The translations under genes were made by a program, and so were the position numbers. A DNA stretch of 64,000 nt from Parahaliea mediterranea (GTDB taxonomy: Bacteria > Pseudomonadota > Gammaproteobacteria > Pseudomonadales > Halieaceae), in the NCBI RefSeq assembly GCF_017255185.1, contig NZ_JAFKCZ010000015.1, positions 1 to 64,000 of the forward strand, read 5' to 3'. Shown here piece by piece: positions 11,939-20,529 of the stretch. Positions within the stretch are counted from its first letter, which is position 1. Each line of letters opens with the position of its first letter. The notes under the pieces are model-generated. The model saw only the letters and a program-made list of their open reading frames with translations, made no database searches and was not told the DNA's origin.

Positions 11939-12442
11939 ATGCGATACCGCAAGCTCTGCGGCCTGATCCTTCCCCTCTTGGGCCTGCTGAGCGCGTGCCA
12001 ACAGTACGACCTCACTGTGAACGACAAGGTGGTATACACGCCGCGCCCCCTGTTTACCGACTACGCCGCCAGCGACCCGGCTTTGCAGCGCTGCCTGGAG
12101 AGCGCGATCGCCGAAGGCAAGGTCACCCGCGCCAACCAACTGCAGGAACTGTCCTGCCGCGACGCCGGCGTGGCCTCCCTGGAGGGCCTGGCCACCTTCA
12201 GCGCCCTGCGCCAGCTGGACCTCAGCGGCAACGCCCTCGCCGATATCGCGGAGCTGTCCTCGCTGATCGCCCTCGAGGAGACCTACCTCGCCGACAACCG
12301 CATCGCCGACCCGCTGCCCCTGGCCGGTCTCCAGGCCCTGGACACGGTGGACCTGCGGGGCAATCGCACGCTGCGCTGCCCCGACCGCCAGGCGCTACTG
12401 CGCGTCACGCGGCTGCGTCTGCCGTCCCACTGCGGGAATTAG
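11939..12442 (+). CDS. Small leucine-rich-repeat lipoprotein
   Basis: 167 residues starting MRYRKLCGLILPLL, with lipobox LLSAC (Cys at about 20), so probably lipid-anchored in the envelope. After an unassigned segment there are about three leucine-rich repeats of the internalin type, readable as LRQLDLSGNALADI, LEETYLADNRIAD and LDTVDLRGNRTL. The start was set by the signal peptide; the open frame continues upstream without one. It lies 33 bases before the acyltransferase gene. Function unknown; LRRs suggest binding to a protein or envelope component. Confidence 0.75.
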   Translation: MRYRKLCGLILPLLGLLSACQQYDLTVNDKVVYTPRPLFTDYAASDPALQRCLESAIAEGKVTRANQLQELSCRDAGVASLEGLATFSALRQLDLSGNALADIAELSSLIALEETYLADNRIADPLPLAGLQALDTVDLRGNRTLRCPDRQALLRVTRLRLPSHCGN

Positions 12443-12475
12443 GCCTTCCCTGGCCATGCTTTTGCTTCCGCCCCG

Positions 12476-13369
12476 ATGATGACCCTGTATCGCCTGATCA
12501 GCGCCCTGCCCTTCCCGCTCCTGTACGCCGCGGCGTGGCTGGCGTACCTGGCGCTGTACTATGTCGCAGGCTACCGCAAAGCCGTGGTGCGTAATAATCT
12601 GGCCCGCGCTTTTCCCGAGAAAAGCGCGAGGGAAATCACAGTTCTTGCAAAAAAGTTCTACCGCCGTTTTGCCCAGGTGGCGCTTGAGATCGTCAAGGCG
12701 CGGCGCATGAGCCCCGAGGACTTCCGCCGCCGGGTAGTGCTGCGCAACCCGGAATTGCTGGAGGAGCGCAGCCTGGACCACACGCGCTCGGTGATCGTAC
12801 TGACCATCCACCAGGGCAACTGGGAGTGGATGCTCCACGGCGCCACCACCGCCCTGGGCATCCCCATCGACCCCGTGTACAAGCCCCTGCACGACCCGGT
12901 GGCTGACCGGATGATCTTCGACATCCGCAGCCAGTTTGGCTCGCGCCCCCTGTCCATGGCCGAATCCACCCGGGATATCCTGCGCCGCCGCAAGGAATTT
13001 CGCGTGTTCGTGATGGTCGCCGATCAATCGCCGGTGCGTCGCGAGCGCAGCTACTGGACCACCTTCATGAACCAGGAGGCGGCCTTCTACCTCGGCGCCG
13101 AGAGCCTGGCCCAGCTCACCGGCTTTCCGGTACTGTTCGCCGAGTGCCACCGCCGGCGCACCGGCTATTACGAAATCGAGTTCCACGACCTGGCGCAACC
13201 GCCCTACGACAAGGGCTCACACGCGATCGTCGATGCCTACGTGGCCGCCGCCGAGGCCGCCATCCGGCGCGAACCCGAAAGCTGGCTGTGGAGCAACCGA
13301 CGCTGGAAACGGGATCGCGCCCGGGAAGAGACCGCCGACGGGGAACCCGCGGAGGCGGGCCGGGGATAG
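12476..13369 (+). CDS. LpxL/HtrB-family lysophospholipid/lipid A acyltransferase
   Basis: A 297-residue inner-membrane acyltransferase with one N-terminal hydrophobic segment. The catalytic HxxxxE motif is HQGNWE (H112, E117). The segment VYKPLHDPVADR and the later ADQSP block match the bacterial lipid A biosynthesis acyltransferase family. It could be a late lipid A acyltransferase or a relative acting on other lipids. Two adjacent ATG codons (12476, 12479) are available. It converges on the MBL-fold gene with five bases between stop codons. Confidence 0.88.
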   Translation: MMTLYRLISALPFPLLYAAAWLAYLALYYVAGYRKAVVRNNLARAFPEKSAREITVLAKKFYRRFAQVALEIVKARRMSPEDFRRRVVLRNPELLEERSLDHTRSVIVLTIHQGNWEWMLHGATTALGIPIDPVYKPLHDPVADRMIFDIRSQFGSRPLSMAESTRDILRRRKEFRVFVMVADQSPVRRERSYWTTFMNQEAAFYLGAESLAQLTGFPVLFAECHRRRTGYYEIEFHDLAQPPYDKGSHAIVDAYVAAAEAAIRREPESWLWSNRRWKRDRAREETADGEPAEAGRG

Positions 13370-13374
13370 CGCGG

Positions 13375-14139
13375 CTAGGAACCCAGCTCCAGCCAGTCGA
13401 AACCGCCGGCCTGGTCGGCCCAGACCACGCGCTCGTCCGGCTCGCCGTAGACCGCGGCCAGGGCCCGCGCCGCGCGCTCGCGGCAGTTGTTGTTTTCACT
13501 GATGTGCCCCACCACCAGGTAGCGCAAATCCTCGCAACCGATTTCCGCCAGCAGCTCCGCCGCCTGGCGGTTGTTGAGGTGCCCCCAGTCGCCGGCCACA
13601 CGCCGCTTCAGCGTCGGCGGGTAGGAGCCGCCCATCAACATGCCCAGGTCGTGATTGAACTCCAGCAACAGGCCGTCGCAGCCGCGGTAGTGGCGCACCA
13701 CGTTGGGGGTGATGCTGCCCAGATCGGTGAGGATGCCCAGGGACAGGCCGGCGTGGAAAAAGCGGTACTGGCAGGGCTCGCGGGCGTCGTGGGGCACGGC
13801 GACGGCCTGCACCTCGATGGCGCCAATGTGAAAGCGTTCACCGCTGTTGAAACATTCCACGGCGTGACAGCCCTCGAGGCGACCGCTGCCCAGGGTGCCG
13901 TGGGTCAGGTAGACCGGGAGGTCGTGGCGCCGCGACAGCCGGGCCACGCCGGCGCAGTGGTCGCTGTGCTCGTGGGTCACCAGGATGGCGTCGATATCCG
14001 CCGCCGCGACACCCAGGGCGCCCAGCCGTCGCTCGGCCTCGCGCGCGGAAAAACCGCAGTCGATCAGCAGCAGGGTCCCGCCAGCGGCAACCAGGGTGGC
14101 ATTGCCCTTGCTGCCGCTGCCAAGGGAGGCAAAACGCAT
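13375..14139 (-). CDS. MBL-fold metallohydrolase (YycJ/WalJ-like)
   Basis: 254 residues beginning MRFASLGSGSKGNATL, the typical start of the YycJ/WalJ subgroup of metallo-beta-lactamase-fold hydrolases. The zinc motif HxHxDH is H56-E-H58-S-D60-H61. Further ligands appear to be the histidine in VPHDAREPC and the late GHISENN segment. Relatives are proposed to be exonucleases or phosphodiesterases; no substrate is assigned. It lies 15 bases downstream of bamC and may be the last gene of the dapA-bamC operon. Confidence 0.88.
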   Translation of the reverse strand: MRFASLGSGSKGNATLVAAGGTLLLIDCGFSAREAERRLGALGVAAADIDAILVTHEHSDHCAGVARLSRRHDLPVYLTHGTLGSGRLEGCHAVECFNSGERFHIGAIEVQAVAVPHDAREPCQYRFFHAGLSLGILTDLGSITPNVVRHYRGCDGLLLEFNHDLGMLMGGSYPPTLKRRVAGDWGHLNNRQAAELLAEIGCEDLRYLVVGHISENNNCRERAARALAAVYGEPDERVVWADQAGGFDWLELGS

Positions 14140-14154
14140 CGGTTCGAGACTCGG

Positions 14155-15210
14155 CTAGCTGATATTGCCCTTGATCAGCGACAGCATGGCCTGCTCCTGG
14201 CGCCGGTCGAAGGCCGACTCGGCGGACGGCAGGGGCAGCAGGCGAATGGATACCTGGTCGTCGCCCTCATCGGCCATCCGCACCTCGAAATCCTTGCCCG
14301 CCAGCGGGTGCTCATCGTCGCCGAACAGCCAGTCGAACCAGCCGTCCTCCTCCTCGCCCTCGGGGCCGAGGAAGCGCACGTAGTAGGTGCCGGCGCTGCG
14401 GTCGCGGTCGGTGATCTCGAAACTGGAATCCTCCAGCGCCTTGCCCAGCGAGGCCCAGGCGCGATTGAAGGGCAGGCCGACGCTGATATAGGCGTGGCCC
14501 CCGGGAGCTTCCTGCAGGGAGATCTTGCCGGTGGCGCTCATCGCCTGGTCGGCGATCATCGATACCGGCGCCGATTCGGTGCTGTTGGCCACGTACTGGG
14601 CGACCGCCTTGAGCATCTCCTGCTCCTGGGAGACGTTGTCGGATACCGGCGGCCAGGCCTCTCCGTCCGCCGCCCGGTCCATTTGCAGGACGTGAAGTTC
14701 ACTGGTACCGCGCTGCACGCCCTGGTCGATACGAAAGCGGAAGCGCGAAGGCAGGGCCTGGCCATCCAGTTCGAGCCACGCCGTTTCCATGATCCCGGCG
14801 CGCGCGTCCACCCGGCCGGTCTGGATGCCCGCCGCCGCGAGGAAGCCGCGCACCTCGGGCCACAGCTGGCCGGGGGCGATGGACACCAGGGCCCAGCTCT
14901 CGTCCGCGAGGGACTGGATGCGCACCCGCTCGTCGGCGGCGCCGGCCACCAGCGGAGAGGGTCGCGGCACGGTGAATTCGCCCGGCGGCACCACCTGGTC
15001 GCGCACCGCAGGAATCGGGTAGACCTCGTCCAGGGAAGCCACCTGCTTGCCCTCGGGCACCGCGATCACCGGCAGCTCGCGCGCCTGCTTGTAGTCTTCG
15101 GATTTATCGCGGAAGACACCCTCGTCCCCGAACAGATAGCCGCAGCCCGCGGTGGTCAACAGGGCCGCGCCCAGGCCCGCTCGCGCGGCGATGTGCAGTA
15201 TTTTTGTCAT
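14155..15210 (-). CDS. bamC: Outer membrane assembly lipoprotein BamC
   Basis: Lipoprotein subunit of the BAM complex that inserts beta-barrel proteins in the outer membrane. 351 residues with signal peptide and lipobox (TTAGCGYLFGD), followed by the disordered BamD-binding region (KSEDYKQARELPVIAVPEG) and two helix-grip domains. A longer open frame reaches 15432, but the ATG at 15210 is chosen because the lipoprotein signal starts there. Its ATG overlaps the dapA stop codon by one base (TGATG). This dapA-bamC order is widespread in gammaproteobacteria. Confidence 0.94.
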   Translation of the reverse strand: MTKILHIAARAGLGAALLTTAGCGYLFGDEGVFRDKSEDYKQARELPVIAVPEGKQVASLDEVYPIPAVRDQVVPPGEFTVPRPSPLVAGAADERVRIQSLADESWALVSIAPGQLWPEVRGFLAAAGIQTGRVDARAGIMETAWLELDGQALPSRFRFRIDQGVQRGTSELHVLQMDRAADGEAWPPVSDNVSQEQEMLKAVAQYVANSTESAPVSMIADQAMSATGKISLQEAPGGHAYISVGLPFNRAWASLGKALEDSSFEITDRDRSAGTYYVRFLGPEGEEEDGWFDWLFGDDEHPLAGKDFEVRMADEGDDQVSIRLLPLPSAESAFDRRQEQAMLSLIKGNIS

Positions 15211-16082
15211 CAGACGCCCGCCGCCTCCAGGGCCGCCAATACCTGCGCGTGGTACTGCGCGTCCAGCTCGGTCAGCGGCAGGCGGATGCCGCTGCCGATC
15301 AGCCCGCGCTGGGCCATGGCCCACTTGATCGGGATCGGATTGGCCTCCAGGAACAGCGCGGCATTCAGGGCCGCCAACCGGGCGTCCAGGGCGGCGGCTT
15401 CGTCGCGCTCCCCGGCCAGGGCCAGGCGGCACATTTCCGCGATCTGCCGCGGCGCGATATTGGCGGTGACCGAGATATTGCCGTGCCCCCCCGACAGGAT
15501 CAGGTCCAGCGCGGTGGGATCGTCCCCGGAGTAGATGGCGAAGTCACCGGGGCAGCGGGCCTTGAGGTCCGCCACCCGGCTGATGTCGCCGGTGGCGTCC
15601 TTGACGCCCACGATATTGTCGATCTCGGACAGGGCCACCACGGTGTCGTTGTGCATGTCGACCGCGGTGCGGCCGGGCACGTTGTAGAGGATCTGGGGGA
15701 TGTCCACCGCCTCGGCGATGGCGCGAAAATGCTCGAACAGGCCGCGCTGGGTCGGCCGGTTGTAGTAGGGCGTCACCAGCAGGCAGGCATCGGCGCCGTT
15801 ATCGGCGGCGGCGGCGGTGAGCTCGATGGCCTCGCGGGTGGAGTTGGCCCCGGTGCCGGCGATGACCGGGATGCGCCCGTTGACGTGGCGCACGCAGTGC
15901 CGGATCACGTCGCAGTGCTCCGGCACGCTCAGGGTGGCGCTTTCACCGGTGGTGCCCACCGCCCCAATGCCGCTGGTGCCCGCCTCGATATGCATGTCGA
16001 GGATGCGCTCGAGGGCCTGCCAGTCGAGGCTGCCGTCGGACTGCATGGGGGTTACCAGGGCGACGATACTGCCGGTTATCAT
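15210..16082 (-). CDS. dapA: 4-hydroxy-tetrahydrodipicolinate synthase
   Basis: Condenses pyruvate with aspartate semialdehyde, the first committed step of the lysine/diaminopimelate pathway. 290 residues, normal length. Active-site residues are present: T44-T45 (GTTGES), Y133 and R138 (YNVPGR), and the Schiff-base K161 (GVKDATGD). It is the first gene of an operon with bamC and shares the pathway with dapD and dapE, which lie about 10 kb away. Confidence 0.97.
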   Translation of the reverse strand: MITGSIVALVTPMQSDGSLDWQALERILDMHIEAGTSGIGAVGTTGESATLSVPEHCDVIRHCVRHVNGRIPVIAGTGANSTREAIELTAAAADNGADACLLVTPYYNRPTQRGLFEHFRAIAEAVDIPQILYNVPGRTAVDMHNDTVVALSEIDNIVGVKDATGDISRVADLKARCPGDFAIYSGDDPTALDLILSGGHGNISVTANIAPRQIAEMCRLALAGERDEAAALDARLAALNAALFLEANPIPIKWAMAQRGLIGSGIRLPLTELDAQYHAQVLAALEAAGV

Positions 16083-16313
16083 TCACGCTCTCCAGATGTG
16101 AGGGTTCGGGTGGCCGGCTGACGCCGGCCCCCTTCGCGGGGCGCCACGGGGGCCGCCTCGGGCCGCGACGGTTCCGGCGGGAGAGTCCCCCACCGGAAGG
16201 AAAGAGGGCAATTATCCATGTGAGGGGCCGGAAGACAACCTACATGGGCTAAACTAAGCCATCCGATGGCTGTCATATTGAACACAGCGGTGCACCAAAC
16301 CAAGGAGAATACT

Positions 16314-16826
16314 ATGGCATTGTGGCGCATTTCCATATCAGCCATCCTGGGCTGTCTGCTGGTGCTGGCACCGGCTTCGGGTGCGCTGGCCCAGGACACA
16401 CCGCGCATCGACGAACTCTCCTACCTGGATCGCCAGTACATGTCGCAGCAGCGCAGTCACCTGGAAGACCTGGCCCGTCGCCATTTCGGCCGCGGCTTCG
16501 ACGGCACCCGGGCCAATGACCTGGACCTGCTGCAACGCATGCTGGACGATCGCGTGGTACGCCCCGGCCAGACCCAGGAACTCCAGGCCATGGGCATTGT
16601 CATGGGCGACCTGCTGGCGGAGCACCTGGGCATGCACTGGGTCGTCTACGAAGACCGCATCGGCCGCAGCCGGGCCCTGCGCTACAAGACGACGGAGAAT
16701 TACCTGTTCCCGATGACCATGATTTCCCGGCGGCGCGAAGCGGGCAACGACACCCCCGTGGCGGATATCTACCAGAAAGCCTACGACATCATCGCCCCCC
16801 TGCGCCCGGACATTCCCTTCCAGTAG
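16314..16826 (+). CDS. Exported DUF3806 protein
   Basis: 170 residues with a clear Sec signal peptide (MALWRISISAILG... cleaved near ALAQD) and a mature part matching the DUF3806 family: YMSQQRSHLEDLARRHFG near the start and LGMHWVVYEDRIGRSRALRYK later. A strong AAGGAGA precedes the ATG at 16314, which fixes the start. Predicted periplasmic; function unknown. A strong hairpin begins at the stop codon, separating it from the lipid transporter operon. Confidence 0.8.
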   Translation: MALWRISISAILGCLLVLAPASGALAQDTPRIDELSYLDRQYMSQQRSHLEDLARRHFGRGFDGTRANDLDLLQRMLDDRVVRPGQTQELQAMGIVMGDLLAEHLGMHWVVYEDRIGRSRALRYKTTENYLFPMTMISRRREAGNDTPVADIYQKAYDIIAPLRPDIPFQ

Positions 16827-16849
16827 CGGGCCGTTGAAAAACGGCCCGC
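16826..16849 (+). terminator. GNRA-loop hairpin after the DUF3806 gene
   Basis: Perfect 10-bp stem GCGGGCCGTT / AACGGCCCGC closing a GAAA tetraloop, starting at the last base of the stop codon. No T-tract follows, so it may be an mRNA end-stabiliser or a weak terminator. Confidence 0.55.
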
Positions 16850-16943
16850 GTTCGCGGCCACCATGGCTTGTCGGCGCCGCGGCATGCGCCGCCAATTGCC
16901 TTGCCCGCGGGCCAGCCAGTAGACTGGAGACCCCCACTACCTG

Positions 16944-18092
16944 GTGCCGACCGACCGCATGAGCCCGCCACAAGCCCCCGCCTACCAGTTGAGCGACGGC
17001 CCCGGCCAGTCGGCCACGCTGTCACTCAGCGGCGATTGGGCCCAGGGCCAGGAACCGGTGGATTTCCGCGACCTGCGCCCGGAACTGGTGGCGCTGGCAC
17101 CGCGACAACTGCTGGTGGACGGGGATGCGCTGGGCCGGTGGGACTCCCTGCTGATGGCCTTCCTGCTGCAGTGCCACAACTACTGCCGGGCCGAGGGCAT
17201 TGAACTCGATGTATCGCCGCTGCCGGAAAGCGCCCGCCAGCTGCTGCGGGTCGCCACGACGGTGCCCCCCCACGAGCGCCCCCGGGAGCCCCGCCCCGGC
17301 CTGCTGCAACGCCTGAACCCGCTGCGCGCGGCGCGCGGCGCGCTGCGCGATATTGCCGAGTCCATGGCCTTTCTCGGCGACCTGGGCATCGCCCTGCTAA
17401 ACCTGTGCCGCGGCCGCTCGAATACGCGCTTCACCGATTTTCGCCATTTCTGCTACCAGTCGGGGCCGGATGCCTTCGCCATTATCAGCCTCACCAGCGT
17501 GCTGGTGGGCATGATCCTCGCCTATCTGGGGGCGGTGCAGCTGAAGCTGTTCGGCGCCGAGATCTATGTCGCCAACCTGGTGGTGATCGGCATGCTGCGG
17601 GAAATGGGCGTGCTGATGACCGCGGTGGTCATGGCGGGCCGCACCGGCGCCGCCTACGCCGCCCAGCTCGGCACCATGCAGACCAACGAGGAAATCGACG
17701 CGATCACCACCATGGGCGTGTCACCCATGGAATTCCTGGTGGTGCCGCGCGTGCTCGCCCTGGTGATCACCCTGCCCCTGCTCACCATCTACGCCGACCT
17801 GCTCGGGGTGCTGGGCGGCGCCATTGTGGCCGGGGGCATGGGCATTACCCTGCTGCAATACGTGAGCCAGATCGAGCAGGCCATCTCCATGACCCATCTG
17901 CTGGTGGGCCTGTCCAAGAGTGTCGTGTTCGCCGTGCTGATCGCCATCGCCGGCTGTCGCTCGGGCATCCAGTCCGGCCGCGGCTCCGCGGCGGTAGGCA
18001 ATGCCGCCACCGAGGCCGTGGTCACCGCGCTGATCTACCTGATCGTGGCCGATGCGGCCATCAATATCCTGTTCCAGCACCTGGAGATCTGA
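16944..18092 (+). CDS. MlaE-type lipid ABC transporter permease with N-terminal STAS-like domain
   Basis: 382 residues. The C-terminal ~250 residues form the MlaE permease domain, with the signature LREMGVLMTAVVMAGRTGAAYAAQ readable in two parts. The N-terminal ~110 residues form a soluble STAS-like domain fused to the permease, an arrangement known in some MlaE homologues where STAS is otherwise a separate subunit (MlaB). First gene of a four-gene lipid-transport operon. GTG at 16944 or ATG at 16959 could start it. Confidence 0.9.
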   Translation: MPTDRMSPPQAPAYQLSDGPGQSATLSLSGDWAQGQEPVDFRDLRPELVALAPRQLLVDGDALGRWDSLLMAFLLQCHNYCRAEGIELDVSPLPESARQLLRVATTVPPHERPREPRPGLLQRLNPLRAARGALRDIAESMAFLGDLGIALLNLCRGRSNTRFTDFRHFCYQSGPDAFAIISLTSVLVGMILAYLGAVQLKLFGAEIYVANLVVIGMLREMGVLMTAVVMAGRTGAAYAAQLGTMQTNEEIDAITTMGVSPMEFLVVPRVLALVITLPLLTIYADLLGVLGGAIVAGGMGITLLQYVSQIEQAISMTHLLVGLSKSVVFAVLIAIAGCRSGIQSGRGSAAVGNAATEAVVTALIYLIVADAAINILFQHLEI

Positions 18093-18093
18093 G

Positions 18094-18870
18094 GTGGCTA
18101 GCAGCGAGGCACACATCAGCGTGCGCGGGGTCACCATGGCCTACGGCGCCCGCGTCATCCAGCAGGGGCTGAATTTCGACGTCAACCGCGGTGACATTTT
18201 CGTGATCATGGGCGGCAGCGGCTGCGGCAAGAGCACCCTGCTCAAGCACATGCTGGGGCTGATCGAGCCCGCCGCCGGGGAAATCCTCTACGACGGACAG
18301 AGTTTCACCCGCGCCGATACCGCCACCCGCGACGCCATGCGCCGCCGCTGGGGAATCACCTACCAGTCCGGCGGCCTGTTCAGCGCCATGACCCTGGGGG
18401 AAAACGTCAGCCTCCCACTGCAGCTCTACACGGACTACTCCCGCGCGGAGGTCACCGAAGTGGTCGCCTACAAGCTGGCCCTGGTGGGCCTGGGGGGCTA
18501 CGAGAGCTACTATCCGTCGGAAGTCAGTGGCGGCATGCGCAAACGCGCCGCCCTGTCGCGGGCCATCGCCCTGGACCCGCAAATCCTGTTCTTCGACGAA
18601 CCCTCGGCCGGCCTGGACCCGATCAGCTCCCGCCTGCTGGACGAGCTGATCGTGCAAATCAAGGAGTCGATGGGCGCGACCGTGGTCATGGTGACCCACG
18701 AACTGCCGAGCATCTTTGGCATCGCCACCAATTCGGTCTACCTGGACGCCGCCAGCAAGACCATGATCGCCTGCGGCGACCCCAGGCAACTTCGCGACCA
18801 CAGCGACCAGCCGGTTGTGCGACAATTCCTGGCCAGGGAGGCCGCAGCGGAACCGGAGGCCGAGGCATGA
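18094..18870 (+). CDS. MlaF-type lipid ABC transporter ATPase
   Basis: 258-residue ATP-binding subunit energising MCE-dependent lipid movement. Walker A GGSGCGKST, Q-loop ITYQSGGLFSAMT, signature VSGGMRKR and Walker B ILFFDEPSAGLD are complete; the SGGM signature is typical of MlaF/Mkl proteins. The GTG at 18094 is one base after the permease stop, with GAGG just upstream. The stop overlaps the next ATG (ATGA), indicating tight coupling. Confidence 0.93.
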   Translation: MASSEAHISVRGVTMAYGARVIQQGLNFDVNRGDIFVIMGGSGCGKSTLLKHMLGLIEPAAGEILYDGQSFTRADTATRDAMRRRWGITYQSGGLFSAMTLGENVSLPLQLYTDYSRAEVTEVVAYKLALVGLGGYESYYPSEVSGGMRKRAALSRAIALDPQILFFDEPSAGLDPISSRLLDELIVQIKESMGATVVMVTHELPSIFGIATNSVYLDAASKTMIACGDPRQLRDHSDQPVVRQFLAREAAAEPEAEA

Positions 18871-19850
18871 GTGAGACAAGAATGAGCGAAAACACCCACA
18901 GCGTCGCCATCGGGGCCTTTATCGTGGGCGCCCTGCTGATCGCGGTGACCACCGCGATATTCATCTTCGGCAGCGGCATCGGCAGCTCCCGCGAGCGGGT
19001 GGTGATGGTCTTCGACGGCTCGGTGAAGGGGCTGTCGGTGGGCGCGCCCGTGGCGCTGCGGGGCGTGCAGATTGGCCAGGTCACCAATATCCACCTGATT
19101 CTGGACAGCGACAATGTCGATCTGATCATGATCGTCGAGGCCGACCTCGACGCCAACAATATCCAGTACCGGGGCAACGGCCCCGAGGAGCTGACCGAGG
19201 AACTGATCGCCCGCGGCCTGCGCGCCCAGCTCAACACCCAGAGCCTGCTCACCGGCCTGCTGTACGTGCAGCTGGATTTCCACCCGGATTCGCCGCTGCA
19301 GCTGCCCGACATCGACTCCCCCCACACCCAGATTCCCACCATTCCCACCGAGCTGCAGAAATTGAGCCGCCAGATCGAGGATATTGATTTCGCCCAGGTG
19401 GCCAGCGACCTGCGGGAGATCGCCGCGGGCCTGAAAACGGTGGTCACCAACGACAAGTTCCAGGCGCTGCCGGACGATATGCAGGCCACTTTCCGCTCCG
19501 TTGCCGCGCTGAGCGAGGAGCTGAGGACCGCCGTCGGCCAGAGCGGCCCGCGACTTGCCAGCGTACTGGACGAGGCCTCGGGCACCCTGGGAGCCCTGAA
19601 CACCGAGCTGCCGCGCGTGGCGACGCTGGTCGAGCAAAACCTCGCGGTGGTGGAAGACGCGATGCGCGCCTTCGAAGGCGCGATGTCCGGGGTCGACAGC
19701 CTGGTCGCCGCGGACTCCCCCACCACCTACGAGCTCAACAAAGCCCTGCGGGAGCTCGCCCTGGCGGGCCGCGCCCTGCAACTGCTGGCCAAAACCCTGG
19801 AAGAGCAGCCGGAAGCCCTGCTGCGCGGCAAGAGCGAGGACGCCCAATGA
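18867..19850 (+). CDS. MlaD-type MCE-domain lipid-binding protein
   Basis: 327 residues with one N-terminal membrane anchor (IGAFIVGALLIAVTTAIFIFG in two pieces) and a periplasmic MCE domain, readable as VKGLSVGAPVALRGVQIGQV. A long helical tail follows. MCE proteins form a hexameric ring carrying lipids between membrane and partner. It overlaps both neighbours by ATGA. The tail is longer than in E. coli MlaD, as in many MCE proteins that work with a PqiC-like lipoprotein. Confidence 0.92.
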   Translation: MSETRMSENTHSVAIGAFIVGALLIAVTTAIFIFGSGIGSSRERVVMVFDGSVKGLSVGAPVALRGVQIGQVTNIHLILDSDNVDLIMIVEADLDANNIQYRGNGPEELTEELIARGLRAQLNTQSLLTGLLYVQLDFHPDSPLQLPDIDSPHTQIPTIPTELQKLSRQIEDIDFAQVASDLREIAAGLKTVVTNDKFQALPDDMQATFRSVAALSEELRTAVGQSGPRLASVLDEASGTLGALNTELPRVATLVEQNLAVVEDAMRAFEGAMSGVDSLVAADSPTTYELNKALRELALAGRALQLLAKTLEEQPEALLRGKSEDAQ

Positions 19851-20434
19851 GCGCAATCCCACGAATCGGCCTGTTGCTGCTGGCGCTGTCGCTGGCGGCC
19901 TGCGGCAGCACCCCCCGCAGCGACTACTACCGCCTCAGCAGCGCCAGCGCCGGCGGCAGCGGCGACGCCCCCGCGATCGGTATCGGGCCGATCCAGATAC
20001 CGGAGTACCTCAACCGCAACAGCATGGTATTCAGTCGCGGGGACAACCAGCTGCATATCGCCAGTTTCCAGCGCTGGGCCGAACCCCTGTCCGAAGGGGT
20101 CAAGCGGGTATTGGGACTGAACCTGTCGAGCGCGCTGGACACCGAGAATATCCGCCCCTTCCCCTGGCCCCCCAGCGATGCGCCGGACTATGGCGTGCAG
20201 GTGTGGATTCTGTCCCTCGATGCTTCCAGCGAGACCACGCGCCTGGTGGCGGAGTGGCGCCTGCACGTCCCGGGCGAGGGGCGCGAGGTGATGCGGCGGA
20301 TCAGCCGCTACGAGGAGGCGGGCACCGAGACCGACGGCGGTGCCCTGGCGGCCAGCTACAGCCGCCTGCTGGGCCGTCTCAGCGAGGAGATCGCCGCGGC
20401 GATCGCCGCCGACCGGGGCGAGGGCAAGCGCTGA
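19847..20434 (+). CDS. PqiC-like auxiliary lipoprotein of the MCE transporter
   Basis: 195 residues with lipobox LAAC (Cys at about 19) and the PqiC/DUF330 family pattern YYRLSS, followed by IGIGPIQIPEYLNR and RWAEPLSEGVKRVL. Such lipoproteins sit in the outer membrane and work with MCE proteins in lipid transport. Last gene of the operon, overlapping the MCE gene by four bases. A 70-bp-repeat-type hairpin lies 44 bases downstream. Confidence 0.9.
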   Translation: MSAIPRIGLLLLALSLAACGSTPRSDYYRLSSASAGGSGDAPAIGIGPIQIPEYLNRNSMVFSRGDNQLHIASFQRWAEPLSEGVKRVLGLNLSSALDTENIRPFPWPPSDAPDYGVQVWILSLDASSETTRLVAEWRLHVPGEGREVMRRISRYEEAGTETDGGALAASYSRLLGRLSEEIAAAIAADRGEGKR

Positions 20435-20478
20435 GCCCGTCCGCGAAACGCTTTATTCGCCCACCGCCGGATGTTGGC

Positions 20479-20514
20479 CGAATGAATTGCCCGATGTAGG
20501 GTCGAATTCATTCG
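20479..20514. repeat. Single degenerate copy of the 70-bp repeat family
   Basis: CGAATGAATT and AATTCATTCG flank a core containing TGTAGGG, matching the right half of the units at 111-600. It lies between two convergent genes, where the palindrome could help end transcription from both sides. Confidence 0.8.
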
Positions 20515-20529
20515 ACCTATGGCGTTCAA

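Noticed and set aside
13144-15534. 796-codon open frame on the plus strand
   Set aside because: Antisense to the MBL-fold gene and bamC; low-complexity translation, no start signal.
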